From positions 62,001 to 126,000 of the forward strand of contig NZ_JAJCTH010000005.1 in NCBI RefSeq assembly GCF_020594515.1: a DNA stretch of 64,000 nt, read 5' to 3'. The stretch comes from Rhodoferax sp. U2-2l (GTDB lineage: Bacteria; Pseudomonadota; Gammaproteobacteria; Burkholderiales; Burkholderiaceae_C). Under the pieces are notes generated by a model. That model saw only the letters and a program-made list of their open reading frames with translations. It made no database searches and was not told where the DNA came from. Positions 33,679-42,636 of the stretch are shown piece by piece. Numbering within the stretch: the first letter of the stretch is position 1; each line of letters begins with the position of its first letter. The position numbers and the translations under genes were made by a program.

Positions 33679-35087
33679 AGCGCCGTGACTTTGTGCAGGG
33701 CGGCACGCTGGTGCTGCTGCTGGGCACCCAGCAACTCGCGCGTGGCGCGGCCATTGTGGCGGTGCGGGTGTGGCCCGCGCCGGACTACTCGCGTGTCACC
33801 ATCGAGTCCGACGCGCTGCTGACCTTCAGCCAGAACTTCATCCCCAACCCGCCGCGCCTGGCGGTGGATGTGCGCGGCATCGACCTGAATCCGGCGCTGC
33901 GGGAACTGGTGGCCAAGGTGGGCACCACCGACCCCACCATCAGCGGTATCCGCGTCGGGCAGTTTGGCCCCGGCGTGGTGCGGCTGGTGATGGACCTGCG
34001 CCAGCCGGTGGCACCCCAGGTGTTCAACCTGCCACCGGTGGCCGCTTACCGGCACCGGCTGGTGTTTGACCTATACCCCACCGTGGTCGCCGACCCGCTG
34101 GAAGCCCTGATTGCCGAGCGTTTGCAAGACGCCAAACCGCCCGCCGCCTCACCTGGCGCGCCGTCTGGCAGCGCCCCCGCAGTCGACCCGCTGGGTGACC
34201 TGATCGCCCAGAAAACCGCGCCCACCGGGCAAGCGGGTGCCGACAGCGCCAACGTTCCTCCTGCGAAGATCGCCCAGCCCCCCTTGCCTGAGAGGGCTGG
34301 CGGCCCAAAAGGTTTGCCCAAATATGACGGCCCCTACATGTCGGCCCCGCGCCCGCAAGCGACCGACCGGCTGATCATCATCGCGCTGGACCCCGGCCAC
34401 GGCGGCGAAGATCCCGGCGCCATCGGGCCCGGAGGCACGCGTGAAAAAGACGTGGTGCTGCGCTTGGCGCACCGCCTGCGCGAGCGCATCAACGCCGGCA
34501 GTGTCAACGGCAACGCCATGCGCGCCTTCATGACGCGCGATTCCGATTTTTTTGTGCCCTTGCATGTGCGGGTAGACAAGGCGCGCCGGGTGCAGGCCGA
34601 CCTGTTCATCAGCCTGCATGCCGATGCGTTTTTCACACCCAACCCGCAAGGCGCCAGCGTGTTTGCCCTGAGTCAGGGCGGTGCATCGAGCGCGGCAGCA
34701 CGCTGGATGGCGGCCAAGGAAAACAAGGCCGATCTGATTGGCGGGCTGAACGTCAAGGCCCGTGACGCCCAGGTCAGGCACGCCCTGCTGGACATGAGTA
34801 CCACCGCCCAGATCAAGGACAGCCTGCAACTGGGCAGCGCCATGCTGGGGCACATCAAACGCGTGGGCAAATTGCACAAACCGCGGGTGGAGCAGGCGTC
34901 GTTTGCGGTGCTGAAAGCGCCTGACATTCCCAGCGTGCTGGTGGAGGCCGCCTTCATCAGCAACCCGGACGAAGAAGCCAAGCTCAACAGCGACGCCTAC
35001 CTGGAGCGACTGGCCGATGCGTTGATGCGCGGCATTGAGAGCTACTTCGCCCGAAACCCGCCGCTGGCGCGCAACCGCAGCGTTTAA
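33675..35087 (+). CDS. amiC: N-acetylmuramoyl-L-alanine amidase (AMIN and Amidase_3)
   Basis: A 470-residue periplasmic cell-wall amidase. It begins with a Tat-type signal (MKRRDFVQGGTLVLLLG), followed by an AMIN domain (about 28-135), a Pro/Ala-rich linker (about 145-230) and an Amidase_3 domain (about 235-460). Zinc ligands are in DPGHGGEDPG (His), TREKDV (Glu) and SLHADAF (His); the catalytic Glu is in VLVEAAFISN. Such enzymes split daughter cells at division after activation by EnvC or NlpD. The symbol follows the closest E. coli type. Confidence 0.92.
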   Translation: MKRRDFVQGGTLVLLLGTQQLARGAAIVAVRVWPAPDYSRVTIESDALLTFSQNFIPNPPRLAVDVRGIDLNPALRELVAKVGTTDPTISGIRVGQFGPGVVRLVMDLRQPVAPQVFNLPPVAAYRHRLVFDLYPTVVADPLEALIAERLQDAKPPAASPGAPSGSAPAVDPLGDLIAQKTAPTGQAGADSANVPPAKIAQPPLPERAGGPKGLPKYDGPYMSAPRPQATDRLIIIALDPGHGGEDPGAIGPGGTREKDVVLRLAHRLRERINAGSVNGNAMRAFMTRDSDFFVPLHVRVDKARRVQADLFISLHADAFFTPNPQGASVFALSQGGASSAAARWMAAKENKADLIGGLNVKARDAQVRHALLDMSTTAQIKDSLQLGSAMLGHIKRVGKLHKPRVEQASFAVLKAPDIPSVLVEAAFISNPDEEAKLNSDAYLERLADALMRGIESYFARNPPLARNRSV

Positions 35088-35130
35088 CCACCCGAACCGC
35101 CCGTTGGCAACCGCGGCAGCGGCCGCCCAA

Positions 35131-36123
35131 TCACCCCGCAAACGCCATCGCTACCGTCTCCAGCCGGTCCATCACCTCGGACCGCGTGGGCGGCACGCAG
35201 CCGCGCGCCATCACACACAGGCTGGCGCTGGCAATGGCGCTGCACAGCAGGTCACGCGCCACCTCGGTCGGCACCGGCGCGGTGCCCCAGTCGGCAGACA
35301 GGTGATGCTGCAACATCGCCACCACCAGCCCGGCCAGAAAGCAATCGCCCGCGCCCACCGTGTCCACCACGGTGATGGGCTCTGTCTCACGCGCCTCAAA
35401 CCGCTGGCCGTGGCGCGTCAGCAGCATCGCCCCGTTGCTGCCGAGGGTGAGGGCCAACACACTGGCGCGGCTGCCTTGCAGCAGGTGTTGCGCCTGGGCC
35501 AGCGTGGTGTCGCCGGGCAGGTCCAGGCAAGTCAGGTCTTCGTCGCTGGCCTTGATCACGTCGGCAAATTGCAGCGCGGCCAGCACATGGCGGCGGTACA
35601 GGTCCAGGTTGGGCATGACCGAGGGGCGCAGGTTGGCGTCAATCACCACCGTGCGCCCGGCCTGGCGCTGCGCCGCCAGCCAGGGCAGGTAGATGTCGGC
35701 ATCATCCGCCGACAAAGCCAACGCGCCCGTGCACACCAGCTTCAGGCCCGCGACCTGGCTGCAGGCTTGCGTCAACGCCCGGGCGCTGGTGGCACGGTCG
35801 GCCACGCCCTCACGGTAAAAGGCGTAGTCGGGGTGGCCATTGGCATCCACAGCTACCACCGCCAGGGAGGTGACTTGGGTCACCGGCTCGGGCACGGCCA
35901 GGTGCACGCCGTCTTGCAACATGGCGGCGGCCAACTGGCGGCCAAAACGGTCTTTGGAGAGTGGGTTGAGGTACAGCGCGCCGATGCTTTGCCGCGCCAG
36001 AGCGCGCGTCAGGTTGTAGACCGCGCCACCCAGACAGGGTTCAAAACGCCCGTCTGCCCCGGCGATCAGGTCAATCAAGGCCTCGCCGGCAGTCGCGACC
36101 TGGATGGTATGTTTTGGCAGCAT
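35131..36123 (-). CDS. PfkB family carbohydrate kinase (fructokinase-like)
   Basis: A 330-residue ribokinase-family enzyme. It opens VATAGEALIDLIAG, has the GGAVYNLTRALARQ segment at the sugar site, and ends in the family signature TVVDTVGAGDCFLAGL with the catalytic Asp. The exact sugar cannot be assigned; fructose or a related ketose is likely. ATG 36123 starts the domain. The divergent ROK regulator shares the 167-base intergenic region, which has an AT-rich patch (36138-36163) that could hold the operator. Confidence 0.87.
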   Translation of the reverse strand: MLPKHTIQVATAGEALIDLIAGADGRFEPCLGGAVYNLTRALARQSIGALYLNPLSKDRFGRQLAAAMLQDGVHLAVPEPVTQVTSLAVVAVDANGHPDYAFYREGVADRATSARALTQACSQVAGLKLVCTGALALSADDADIYLPWLAAQRQAGRTVVIDANLRPSVMPNLDLYRRHVLAALQFADVIKASDEDLTCLDLPGDTTLAQAQHLLQGSRASVLALTLGSNGAMLLTRHGQRFEARETEPITVVDTVGAGDCFLAGLVVAMLQHHLSADWGTAPVPTEVARDLLCSAIASASLCVMARGCVPPTRSEVMDRLETVAMAFAG

Positions 36124-36290
36124 GGTCGGATTGTCGGTAATTAAGAACAATTGATTTAATAACGCCGAGCTGACTATAGTTCAGACGCACCGAAGCAACA
36201 AGGGTGACCAGTCAACTGGCCTCAGGAAGGCTGGCAATGACACAGCGATCCAACCATTCAGATCGGGGCTATCGGTGAAAATCCGAAGCC

Positions 36291-37517
36291 ATGACACCCG
36301 CCACCACCACCGCTGCGCTATCCCCTGCCCTGCTGCGGCCGCGCGGCTCCAACCATGTGGGCATGCGCCAGTTCAACGAGCGGGTGGTGCTGCAGGCCAT
36401 TCGCCTCAACGGCAGCCTGCCCAAAGCGGACATTGCGCGCCTGACCGGGCTGACCGCCCAGACCATCGGGCTGATCACCACGCGGCTGGAAGACGACGGC
36501 CTGGTCATCAAACAAAGCCGCTTGCGGGGACGCATCGGCCAGCCTTCCGTTCCGCTGGCACTCAATCCGGACGGTGCGTTTGCGTTGGGCATCAAGATTA
36601 GCCGACGCAGCGCTGACTGGCTGCTGGTCGATTTCACCGGCCAGGTGCGCCAACGCCACCGGCTGGACTATGTGTTTCCCGACATCGACACGCTGCTGCC
36701 CGCCATTGGTCAGCGCATGCAGGCCATGCACGATGCGCTGGGGCCGCTCAAAGACCGGCTGGTGGGCATTGGCCTGGCAGCGCCTTTCCAGATGGGCGGC
36801 TGGCACCGCATGCTGGGGCTGTCCGAGGCGCAGTCCGACGCCTGGAACCAGATCGACCTGCCCGCCCAGGTGCAGGCCATGACCGAGGTGCCGGTGAGCT
36901 TTGCCAAAGACACCTCGGCCGCCTGTGTGGCCGAACTGGTGGCCGGGCGCGGATGCGGCCTGAAAAACTTTTTGTACCTGTTTGTCGACACCTTTGTGGG
37001 CGGCGGGCTGGTCATCAACTCGCACCTGCACGGCGGTGTGCACGGCAACTCCGGGGCGGTGGCGTCGCTGCCCATGGGTCTGGCGACCGGACGCATCTCA
37101 CCAGACCAGTTGGTCAGCCATGCGTCGCTGTGGGAGCTGGAACAGCGCTTTCTGGCGCGCCAGCTGGACCCGCATGCAGCGTACGACGAGCGCGCCCTGA
37201 GCGGCCCGTTTGAGGCAGAAACCCGCGGCTGGATCGACCACGCCGCCAACGCGCTGGCGCACACCGTGGTCAGCGGCACCGCCTTTCTGGACATTGACGC
37301 GGTCATCATCGACGGCTCGTTCTGCCGCGCGCTGCTGGCCGAATTGATCGCAGCCACCCAGGACGCCATCACCGCCTACAACTGGGAAGGCCTGTGGAGC
37401 GCGAACGTGATGGCCGGCCAGGTCGGGCCGGATGCACGGGCGTTGGGTGGCGCGTTGCTGCCTCTGCACGCCAACTTTGCGCCGGATCGCGACCTGTTCT
37501 TGAAAGTGGGCGATTAA
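36291..37517 (+). CDS. ROK family transcriptional regulator
   Basis: A 408-residue protein: an N-terminal winged helix (about 25-85; LPKADIARLTGLTAQTIGLITTRLEDDGLV in pieces), then a ROK sugar-binding domain from about 95. The ROK zinc motif CxCGxxGC of NagC and Mlc is not present after the GGVHGNSGAVASLPMG segment. The divergent sugar kinase is the likely target. The next gene starts three bases after the stop, so it may be co-transcribed. Confidence 0.88.
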   Translation: MTPATTTAALSPALLRPRGSNHVGMRQFNERVVLQAIRLNGSLPKADIARLTGLTAQTIGLITTRLEDDGLVIKQSRLRGRIGQPSVPLALNPDGAFALGIKISRRSADWLLVDFTGQVRQRHRLDYVFPDIDTLLPAIGQRMQAMHDALGPLKDRLVGIGLAAPFQMGGWHRMLGLSEAQSDAWNQIDLPAQVQAMTEVPVSFAKDTSAACVAELVAGRGCGLKNFLYLFVDTFVGGGLVINSHLHGGVHGNSGAVASLPMGLATGRISPDQLVSHASLWELEQRFLARQLDPHAAYDERALSGPFEAETRGWIDHAANALAHTVVSGTAFLDIDAVIIDGSFCRALLAELIAATQDAITAYNWEGLWSANVMAGQVGPDARALGGALLPLHANFAPDRDLFLKVGD

Positions 37518-37520
37518 GTC

Positions 37521-38072
37521 ATGGCGGCAAAGTCACCTCAAGCCGCCAGCACCCCCGCCACGAGCGACCCCATCCGATGGCAGGGTCTGGCACCGGTCGT
37601 GTCAGAACAGACCCGACTGCTGGTACTGGGCAGTTTTCCCGGCGCCACCTCACTGGCGCGCCAGCAGTATTACGCCCATCCGCAAAATGCCTTCTGGAAA
37701 ATTCTTCACGCAATCTGGCCCACCAGCGCGTTGGACATCCGGGTGAATCGTTATGACGAACGTGTCACCGCCCTGCTGGCCCACGGGATCGGGTTGTGGG
37801 ACGTGTATGCGTCATGCCAGCGCCAAGGCAGTCTGGACAGCGCCATCGAACACGCCCAGGTCAACGATCTGGCAGGCTTGCGCAGGTCTTGCCCACGGCT
37901 GCGGGTCATCGCCCACAACGGCGGCGAGAGTTTTCGCCACGCTGCTCACACTCGTACGCTGGGCTTGCCGGTGCTGCGCCTGCCCTCCACCAGCCCGGCC
38001 AACGCCAGCTGGACGTTTGAGCGCAAGCTGGCCGCCTGGCGGGAGGTGGTGACACTGGCCGGGTTGTTATGA
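37521..38072 (+). CDS. DNA-deoxyinosine glycosylase (UDG family 6-like)
   Basis: A 183-residue base-excision enzyme of the uracil-DNA glycosylase superfamily. LVLGSFPGATSLARQQYY and AHPQNAFWKIL match the motif I region of hypoxanthine-DNA glycosylases, and LRLPSTSPANAS is the C-terminal motif. These enzymes remove hypoxanthine formed by adenine deamination. Only three bases separate it from the ROK gene, so transcription may be shared though the functions look unrelated. Confidence 0.86.
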   Translation: MAAKSPQAASTPATSDPIRWQGLAPVVSEQTRLLVLGSFPGATSLARQQYYAHPQNAFWKILHAIWPTSALDIRVNRYDERVTALLAHGIGLWDVYASCQRQGSLDSAIEHAQVNDLAGLRRSCPRLRVIAHNGGESFRHAAHTRTLGLPVLRLPSTSPANASWTFERKLAAWREVVTLAGLL

Positions 38073-38124
38073 AGCCCTCAGCGCGCTGGGGCGCCCTGGC
38101 GGATGGCCGCGGCAGCGACCGCGC

Positions 38125-38553
38125 TCAGCTGTTGATGTAGCTGGTCAAATGCGAAATGGTTTCTTCGTTAGCGGCAATGATGTCGTCCATGATGTCGCGA
38201 ATCGAGATGATGCCCAGCACTTTGCCGTTGTCCACCACCGGCAAGTGTCGGAATCTTTTGTGACTCATCAGGCTCATGCAGTCACGCGTGCCGGTTTGCG
38301 GCGTGACGGTGATCACGTCGCGGGTCATGATCTCAGCCACCGTCGTCTCTTTGGAGTTGCGGCCCTGCAAAGCCACTTTGCGGGTGTAGTCGCGTTCTGA
38401 CACCACACCCAGCAACTGGCCATCTTGCATCACCAGCAAGGCACCCACCTCCAGTTTGGCCAACAACTGCAGCGCTTCAAACACGCTGACCGTGGGCGCG
38501 ATTTGGTACATCATGGAATCTCGATGGGTCAGCAGTTCAGAAATAGGTTTCAT
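38125..38553 (-). CDS. CBS-domain protein
   Basis: A 142-residue protein made of two CBS domains (about 8-65 and 75-132), with MQDGQLLGVVSERDYTRKV in the first and VVDNGKVLGIISIRDIMDDII in the second. Such pairs bind adenine nucleotides and sense energy state. ATG 38553 begins the first domain. It has a 109-base leader with a perfect FNR-type box, suggesting induction when oxygen is low. It is convergent with the glycosylase gene and has no partner nearby. Confidence 0.9.
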   Translation of the reverse strand: MKPISELLTHRDSMMYQIAPTVSVFEALQLLAKLEVGALLVMQDGQLLGVVSERDYTRKVALQGRNSKETTVAEIMTRDVITVTPQTGTRDCMSLMSHKRFRHLPVVDNGKVLGIISIRDIMDDIIAANEETISHLTSYINS

Positions 38554-38631
38554 GGCATTCCTTGTGTTGGTTGCAGGTGTCAGCGCCAGCGCGTTCTTGA
38601 GGACCGTGCCACTTGGGCAGTGGCCGGGACG

Positions 38632-38675
38632 AGATAAGTCAAGTATTACAAAGAATTGTTCTTGATGTGTATCAA
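38632..38675 (-). promoter_or_regulatory. FNR/ANR-type promoter of the CBS-domain gene
   Basis: On the minus strand, 38675-38662 reads TTGATACACATCAA, an exact match to the FNR consensus TTGAT-N4-ATCAA. A -10-like TTATCT is at 38637-38632. A start about 6 bases past it puts the box centre near -42, the position of class II FNR activation. The start site itself is inferred. Confidence 0.72.
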
Positions 38676-38898
38676 TGATTTGAAATACTTGCACGCCCCC
38701 CAGAATTTTCAACAGTGACCAGGCTATTGGGCCTTTCTGGCCCGGCCGTTGCGATAACCGTTGCGGCCATGACCCCGCCGTGGTTCGATGCCAAGGGGTT
38801 GATCGTGTTGATCGAGCCGTCTCATGCGCCTGAATGTAGGTATTCCGGGGGCGGCATAACAGCCAAAGATGTCCGTATTAAGCACACAAGGGTTCACA
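38676..38898. other. Gene-poor stretch, nothing recognised
   Basis: Together with 38899-39257 this forms a 580-base stretch without an intact gene. Short frames exist on both strands but none has family character. 39111-39257, between the aldolase remnant and cusA, also shows no recognisable feature. The area looks like decayed or rearranged DNA. Confidence 0.5.
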
Positions 38899-39110
38899 TC
38901 ATGCGGTTGCGGGCAGGATGCCGCGGGCGCTCGCCAGCGTCATGGCGGCGATCGAGTTGGCCACGCCCATGGCCAGTTTGTGGTGGCCATGGAAACCCAG
39001 TTCGGTCTCGGGTTTGAGGGCAGCGCGCACCGCACTCAGGCGGGCTTTGACGCCGTCGGGCAGCAAATGGCCTGCTGAGTCGGCCACATAGATGCAGTTG
39101 GCACCGTAGC
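38899..39110 (-). pseudogene. Fragment of 4-hydroxy-2-oxovalerate aldolase
   Basis: The minus strand encodes [20 protein letters not shown], then [36 protein letters not shown], cited in pieces. This is the central metal-binding part of DmpG/MhpE-type aldolases (GFHGHHNLAMG is a family signature). The first half of the enzyme is missing and similarity stops after about 65 residues, with a stop soon after. No other meta-cleavage genes are nearby, so it is a relic. Confidence 0.72.
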
Positions 39111-39257
39111 CTTCCCATAGACCGCAATTCTATATTTCTGACCCGTCGTGCTGGTTGTGGACAGTGCGCAAGGCGCTCGACACGGCCAACACCCGGGTTC
39201 GCTGAGTCTCGGTGAGACAGGGTGAAGTCCCGCATCGCTCTTGGCCGATCCACCCCA

Positions 39258-42200
39258 TCAGCCCTCCAACCCGCGCCCCAGCCGCCATTGCTTGACCAGC
39301 GCATAAATCGCCGGAATCACCGCCAGCGTCAGCACCGTGCTGGACAACATGCCGCCCACCATCGGCGCGGCGATGCGGCTCATGACCTCCGAGCCGGTAC
39401 CGGTGCCCCACAAAATGGGCAGCAGGCCCGCCATGATGGCCACCACGGTCATCATCTTGGGCCGCACGCGCTCGACGGCGCCTTCCATCACCGCGGCATA
39501 CAAGTCGCTCACGCCGGGTTCACGGCCGTCTGCCCGGCATTGGCGCTTGATGGCTTCCCAGGCGTGGTCCAAGTAGATCAGCATGATCACACCGGTTTCT
39601 GCCGCCACACCGGCCAGCGCGATGAAGCCCACGGCGACGGCCACCGACAGGTTGTAGTTCAGCGCCCACATCAGCCAGATGCCGCCCACCAGCGCAAACG
39701 GCACCGAGAGCATGACGATCAGCGTCTCGGTGATGCGCCGAAAGTTCAGGTACAGCAGCAAAAAAATGATCAACAGCGTGACCGGAATCACCACCTTCAT
39801 CTTCTCAATGGCGCGTTCCATGTTCTCAAACTGGCCGCTCCAGGTGGCGTAATACCCGTTGGGGAAGGTCACTTGCTCAGACACGGCTTTTTTGGCATCA
39901 CGCACGTAGCTGCCGATGTCGCGGTCGCGGATGTCCACATAAATGTAGGCCGACAGCAGCGCGTTTTCAGTGCGGATGCCTGGCGCGCCTTTGGCCACCA
40001 CCACTTTGGCCAGCTGACCCAGCGGGACCATGGCGCCATCCATCACCGGCACCAGCACCTCACGCGCGATTTGCTGCGGGTCTGAGCGCAGTTCGCGCGG
40101 GTAACGCACGCTCACACCGTAGCGCTCACGCCCTTCCACCGTGGTGGTCACCATCTCGCCACCCAGCGCCGTGCCAACCACATCCAGCAGGTCACCCACC
40201 GCCAGGCCGTAACGCGCCAGCTGGGTGCGGTCGGGCTCAATGTTCAGGTAAAAGCCGCCGGTGATGCGTTCGGCAAAGGCGCTGCTGGTGCCGGGCACGG
40301 TTTTGACCACAGCTTCAATCTGGCGGGCGAGCTTTTCCATCTCGTCGAGGTCTTTGCCAAACACCTTGATACCAATCGGCGTGCGGATGCCGGTAGACAG
40401 CATGTCGATGCGTGCCTTGATCGGCATGGTCCAGCTGTTGGCCACGCCGGGGAACTGCAGCGCGCGGTCCATCTCGGCAATCAGGGCGTCCATGGTCAGG
40501 CCCGGGCGCCATTCGGACTCGGGCTTGAGGTTGATCACCGTCTCAAACATCTCGGTCGGTGCCGGGTCGGTGGCGGTGTTGGCACGGCCGGCCTTGCCAA
40601 ACACCGAGGCCACCTCGGGGAAACTTTTGATGATCTTGTCCTGCGTTTGCAGCAGTTCGGCGGCCTTGGTGATCGACATGCCGGGCAGTGAGGCAGGCAT
40701 GTACAGCAGGCTGCCTTCGTTGAGCGTGGGCATGAACTCCGAGCCCAGCCTGGAGGCCGGGTAATAGGTGGCGAGCAGCGTCAACAGAGCCGCCGCCATG
40801 GTGAGCTTCTTCCAGCGCATCACCCCGGTGATGATGGGCCGGTAAACCCAGATCAAAAATCGGTTCACCGGGTTTTTGGCCTCGGGCATCACCTTGCCGC
40901 GGATGAACAGCAGCATCAGCACCGGCACCAGCGTCACCGACAGGAAAGCCGCGCTGCCCATGGCAAAGGTCTTGGTGTAGGCCAAGGGCGAGAACAGCCT
41001 GCCCTCTTGCCCTTCGAGCGCAAACACCGGCAAAAACGACACGGTGATGATCAACAGCGAGAAAAACAGCGCCGGACCAACCTCCTTGCAGGCGGCCAGC
41101 ATGGCCTCGAAGCGGTCGTTCTGACTGTGGTTTTGGGGCAGCCGCTCCAGGTGTTTGTGGGCGTTTTCGATCATCACAATCGCCGCGTCAATCATCGCGC
41201 CAATGGCAATGGCGATGCCGCCCAGACTCATCAGGTTGGAACTCATGCCCAGCAGGCGCATGGCGATGAAGGCCATCAGAATGCCCACCGGCAGCATCAA
41301 AATCGCCACCAGCGCGCTGCGCACATGCATCAAAAAGACGATGCAGACAGCCGCGACGATCAGCGACTCTTCCAGCAGCGTGCGCTTGAGCGTGTCAATG
41401 GCGCGGTAAATCAGCTCGGAGCGGTCGTACACCGTCTGCACCGTCACGCCTTCGGGCAGGCCGGGGCCGATTTCGGCGATTTTGGCTTTGAGGTTGGCGA
41501 TGACCTCCAGCGCGTTTTCACCGTAACGGGCCATGGCGATGCCGGCCACCACTTCGCCTTCGCCATTGAGTTCCGTCAGGCCGCGGCGCTCGTCAGGCAC
41601 CAGCTCCACCCGGGCAATGTCACGAATCAACACCGGCGTGCCTTTGTCGGCCTTGACCACCAGCATCTCGATATCCGCTTTGCCGCGCAAGTAACCCTGG
41701 CCACGCACCATGTACTCGGTCTCGGCCATCTCCACCGCGCGGCCACCCACATCGCGGTTCGAGTCGCGGATGACCTGCGCCACCTTCATCAGTGGGATGC
41801 CATAACTGCGCAGCTTGACCGGGTCGACGGTCACCTGATAGGTCTGCACAAACCCACCAATCGACGCCACCTCGGCCACGCCATGCGCCTTGGTCAACTG
41901 GTAACGCACATACCAGTCCTGGATGCTGCGCAACTCGGCCAACGTTTTGTCTTTGGCCAGCAACGCGTACTGGTAGACCCAGCCGACGCCCGTGGCATCG
42001 GGCCCGATCTGTGGCGTGATGCCTTCGGGCATACGGCCCGAGGCAAAGTTCAGGTACTCCAGCACGCGGGAACGGGCCCAGTAGATGTCGGTGCCGTCTT
42101 CAAAAATGATGTAAACAAACGACGCGCCAAAAAACGAAAAGCCGCGCACCACCCTGGATTTGGGCACTGACAACATGGCGCTGGTCAGCGGGTAAGTCAC

Positions 42201-42392
42201 CTGGTCTTCCACCACCTGCGGCGCCTGGCCAGGGACTTCGGTGTAGACGATGACTTGCACGTCAGACAGGTCTGGCAGGGCGTCGATCGGCGTGCGCAAC
42301 ACGGCAAAGACACCGGCCACGACGATGAACAGGGTGGCCAGCAGCACCAGAAAGCGGTTGCGGCCTGACCAGTCGATGATTTTGGAAAGCAT
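39258..42392 (-). CDS. cusA: Copper/silver efflux RND transporter
   Basis: The inner-membrane pump of a CusCBA-type tripartite exporter, 1044 residues with twelve expected helices and two large periplasmic loops. It starts MLSKIIDWSGRNRFLVLLAT. The fourth-helix sequence AIGAMIDAAIVMIENAHKHLE, with its essential Asp, is the form typical of monovalent-metal (CusA/SilA) pumps rather than CzcA. Met-rich metal sites are present in the porter domain (RMPEGITP, then EYMVRGQGYL). It is last in its operon, 244 bases after cusB, a gap holding a palindromic repeat. Confidence 0.94.
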   Translation of the reverse strand: MLSKIIDWSGRNRFLVLLATLFIVVAGVFAVLRTPIDALPDLSDVQVIVYTEVPGQAPQVVEDQVTYPLTSAMLSVPKSRVVRGFSFFGASFVYIIFEDGTDIYWARSRVLEYLNFASGRMPEGITPQIGPDATGVGWVYQYALLAKDKTLAELRSIQDWYVRYQLTKAHGVAEVASIGGFVQTYQVTVDPVKLRSYGIPLMKVAQVIRDSNRDVGGRAVEMAETEYMVRGQGYLRGKADIEMLVVKADKGTPVLIRDIARVELVPDERRGLTELNGEGEVVAGIAMARYGENALEVIANLKAKIAEIGPGLPEGVTVQTVYDRSELIYRAIDTLKRTLLEESLIVAAVCIVFLMHVRSALVAILMLPVGILMAFIAMRLLGMSSNLMSLGGIAIAIGAMIDAAIVMIENAHKHLERLPQNHSQNDRFEAMLAACKEVGPALFFSLLIITVSFLPVFALEGQEGRLFSPLAYTKTFAMGSAAFLSVTLVPVLMLLFIRGKVMPEAKNPVNRFLIWVYRPIITGVMRWKKLTMAAALLTLLATYYPASRLGSEFMPTLNEGSLLYMPASLPGMSITKAAELLQTQDKIIKSFPEVASVFGKAGRANTATDPAPTEMFETVINLKPESEWRPGLTMDALIAEMDRALQFPGVANSWTMPIKARIDMLSTGIRTPIGIKVFGKDLDEMEKLARQIEAVVKTVPGTSSAFAERITGGFYLNIEPDRTQLARYGLAVGDLLDVVGTALGGEMVTTTVEGRERYGVSVRYPRELRSDPQQIAREVLVPVMDGAMVPLGQLAKVVVAKGAPGIRTENALLSAYIYVDIRDRDIGSYVRDAKKAVSEQVTFPNGYYATWSGQFENMERAIEKMKVVIPVTLLIIFLLLYLNFRRITETLIVMLSVPFALVGGIWLMWALNYNLSVAVAVGFIALAGVAAETGVIMLIYLDHAWEAIKRQCRADGREPGVSDLYAAVMEGAVERVRPKMMTVVAIMAGLLPILWGTGTGSEVMSRIAAPMVGGMLSSTVLTLAVIPAIYALVKQWRLGRGLEG

Positions 42393-42447
42393 GGTGGTTC
42401 TGCTAACTAAAGGAATAGGCTGTGCGTGTCGCCCGCAGCAATGACTA

Positions 42448-42549
42448 GCAGCGTGTGTTGGGTATCTGACGCAGCGGAATCAAGGAGGAGGATCGGGCGC
42501 AGCCCGATACGGGGGACATCCGCGGAGTCGGATACCCAACGCACGCTGC
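42448..42549. repeat. 102-bp palindromic element between cusB and cusA
   Basis: Ends in 23-base inverted repeats (42448-42470 and 42527-42549, two mismatches) starting GCAGCGTG. The interior has CAAGGAGGAGG, a hairpin ATCGGGC-gca-GCCCGAT (42492-42508) and CGGGGGACAT. It shares ends and core with the element inside cbiA at 11630-11701. As RNA it should fold into a long hairpin, which could affect the cusB-cusA message. Confidence 0.82.
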
Positions 42550-42636
42550 GGGTAAAAACCAAGGTCGCAAGCGCGATCAGGAACGCTGACGTTTCAGGGG
42601 CATGGGCTGCAGATCGGGTCCGCCATGACAGATGAC

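Noticed and set aside
39222..40085. 287-codon frame antisense to the cusA 3' end
   Set aside because: Composition is dominated by His, Gln and Arg; it is a shadow of cusA codon bias.
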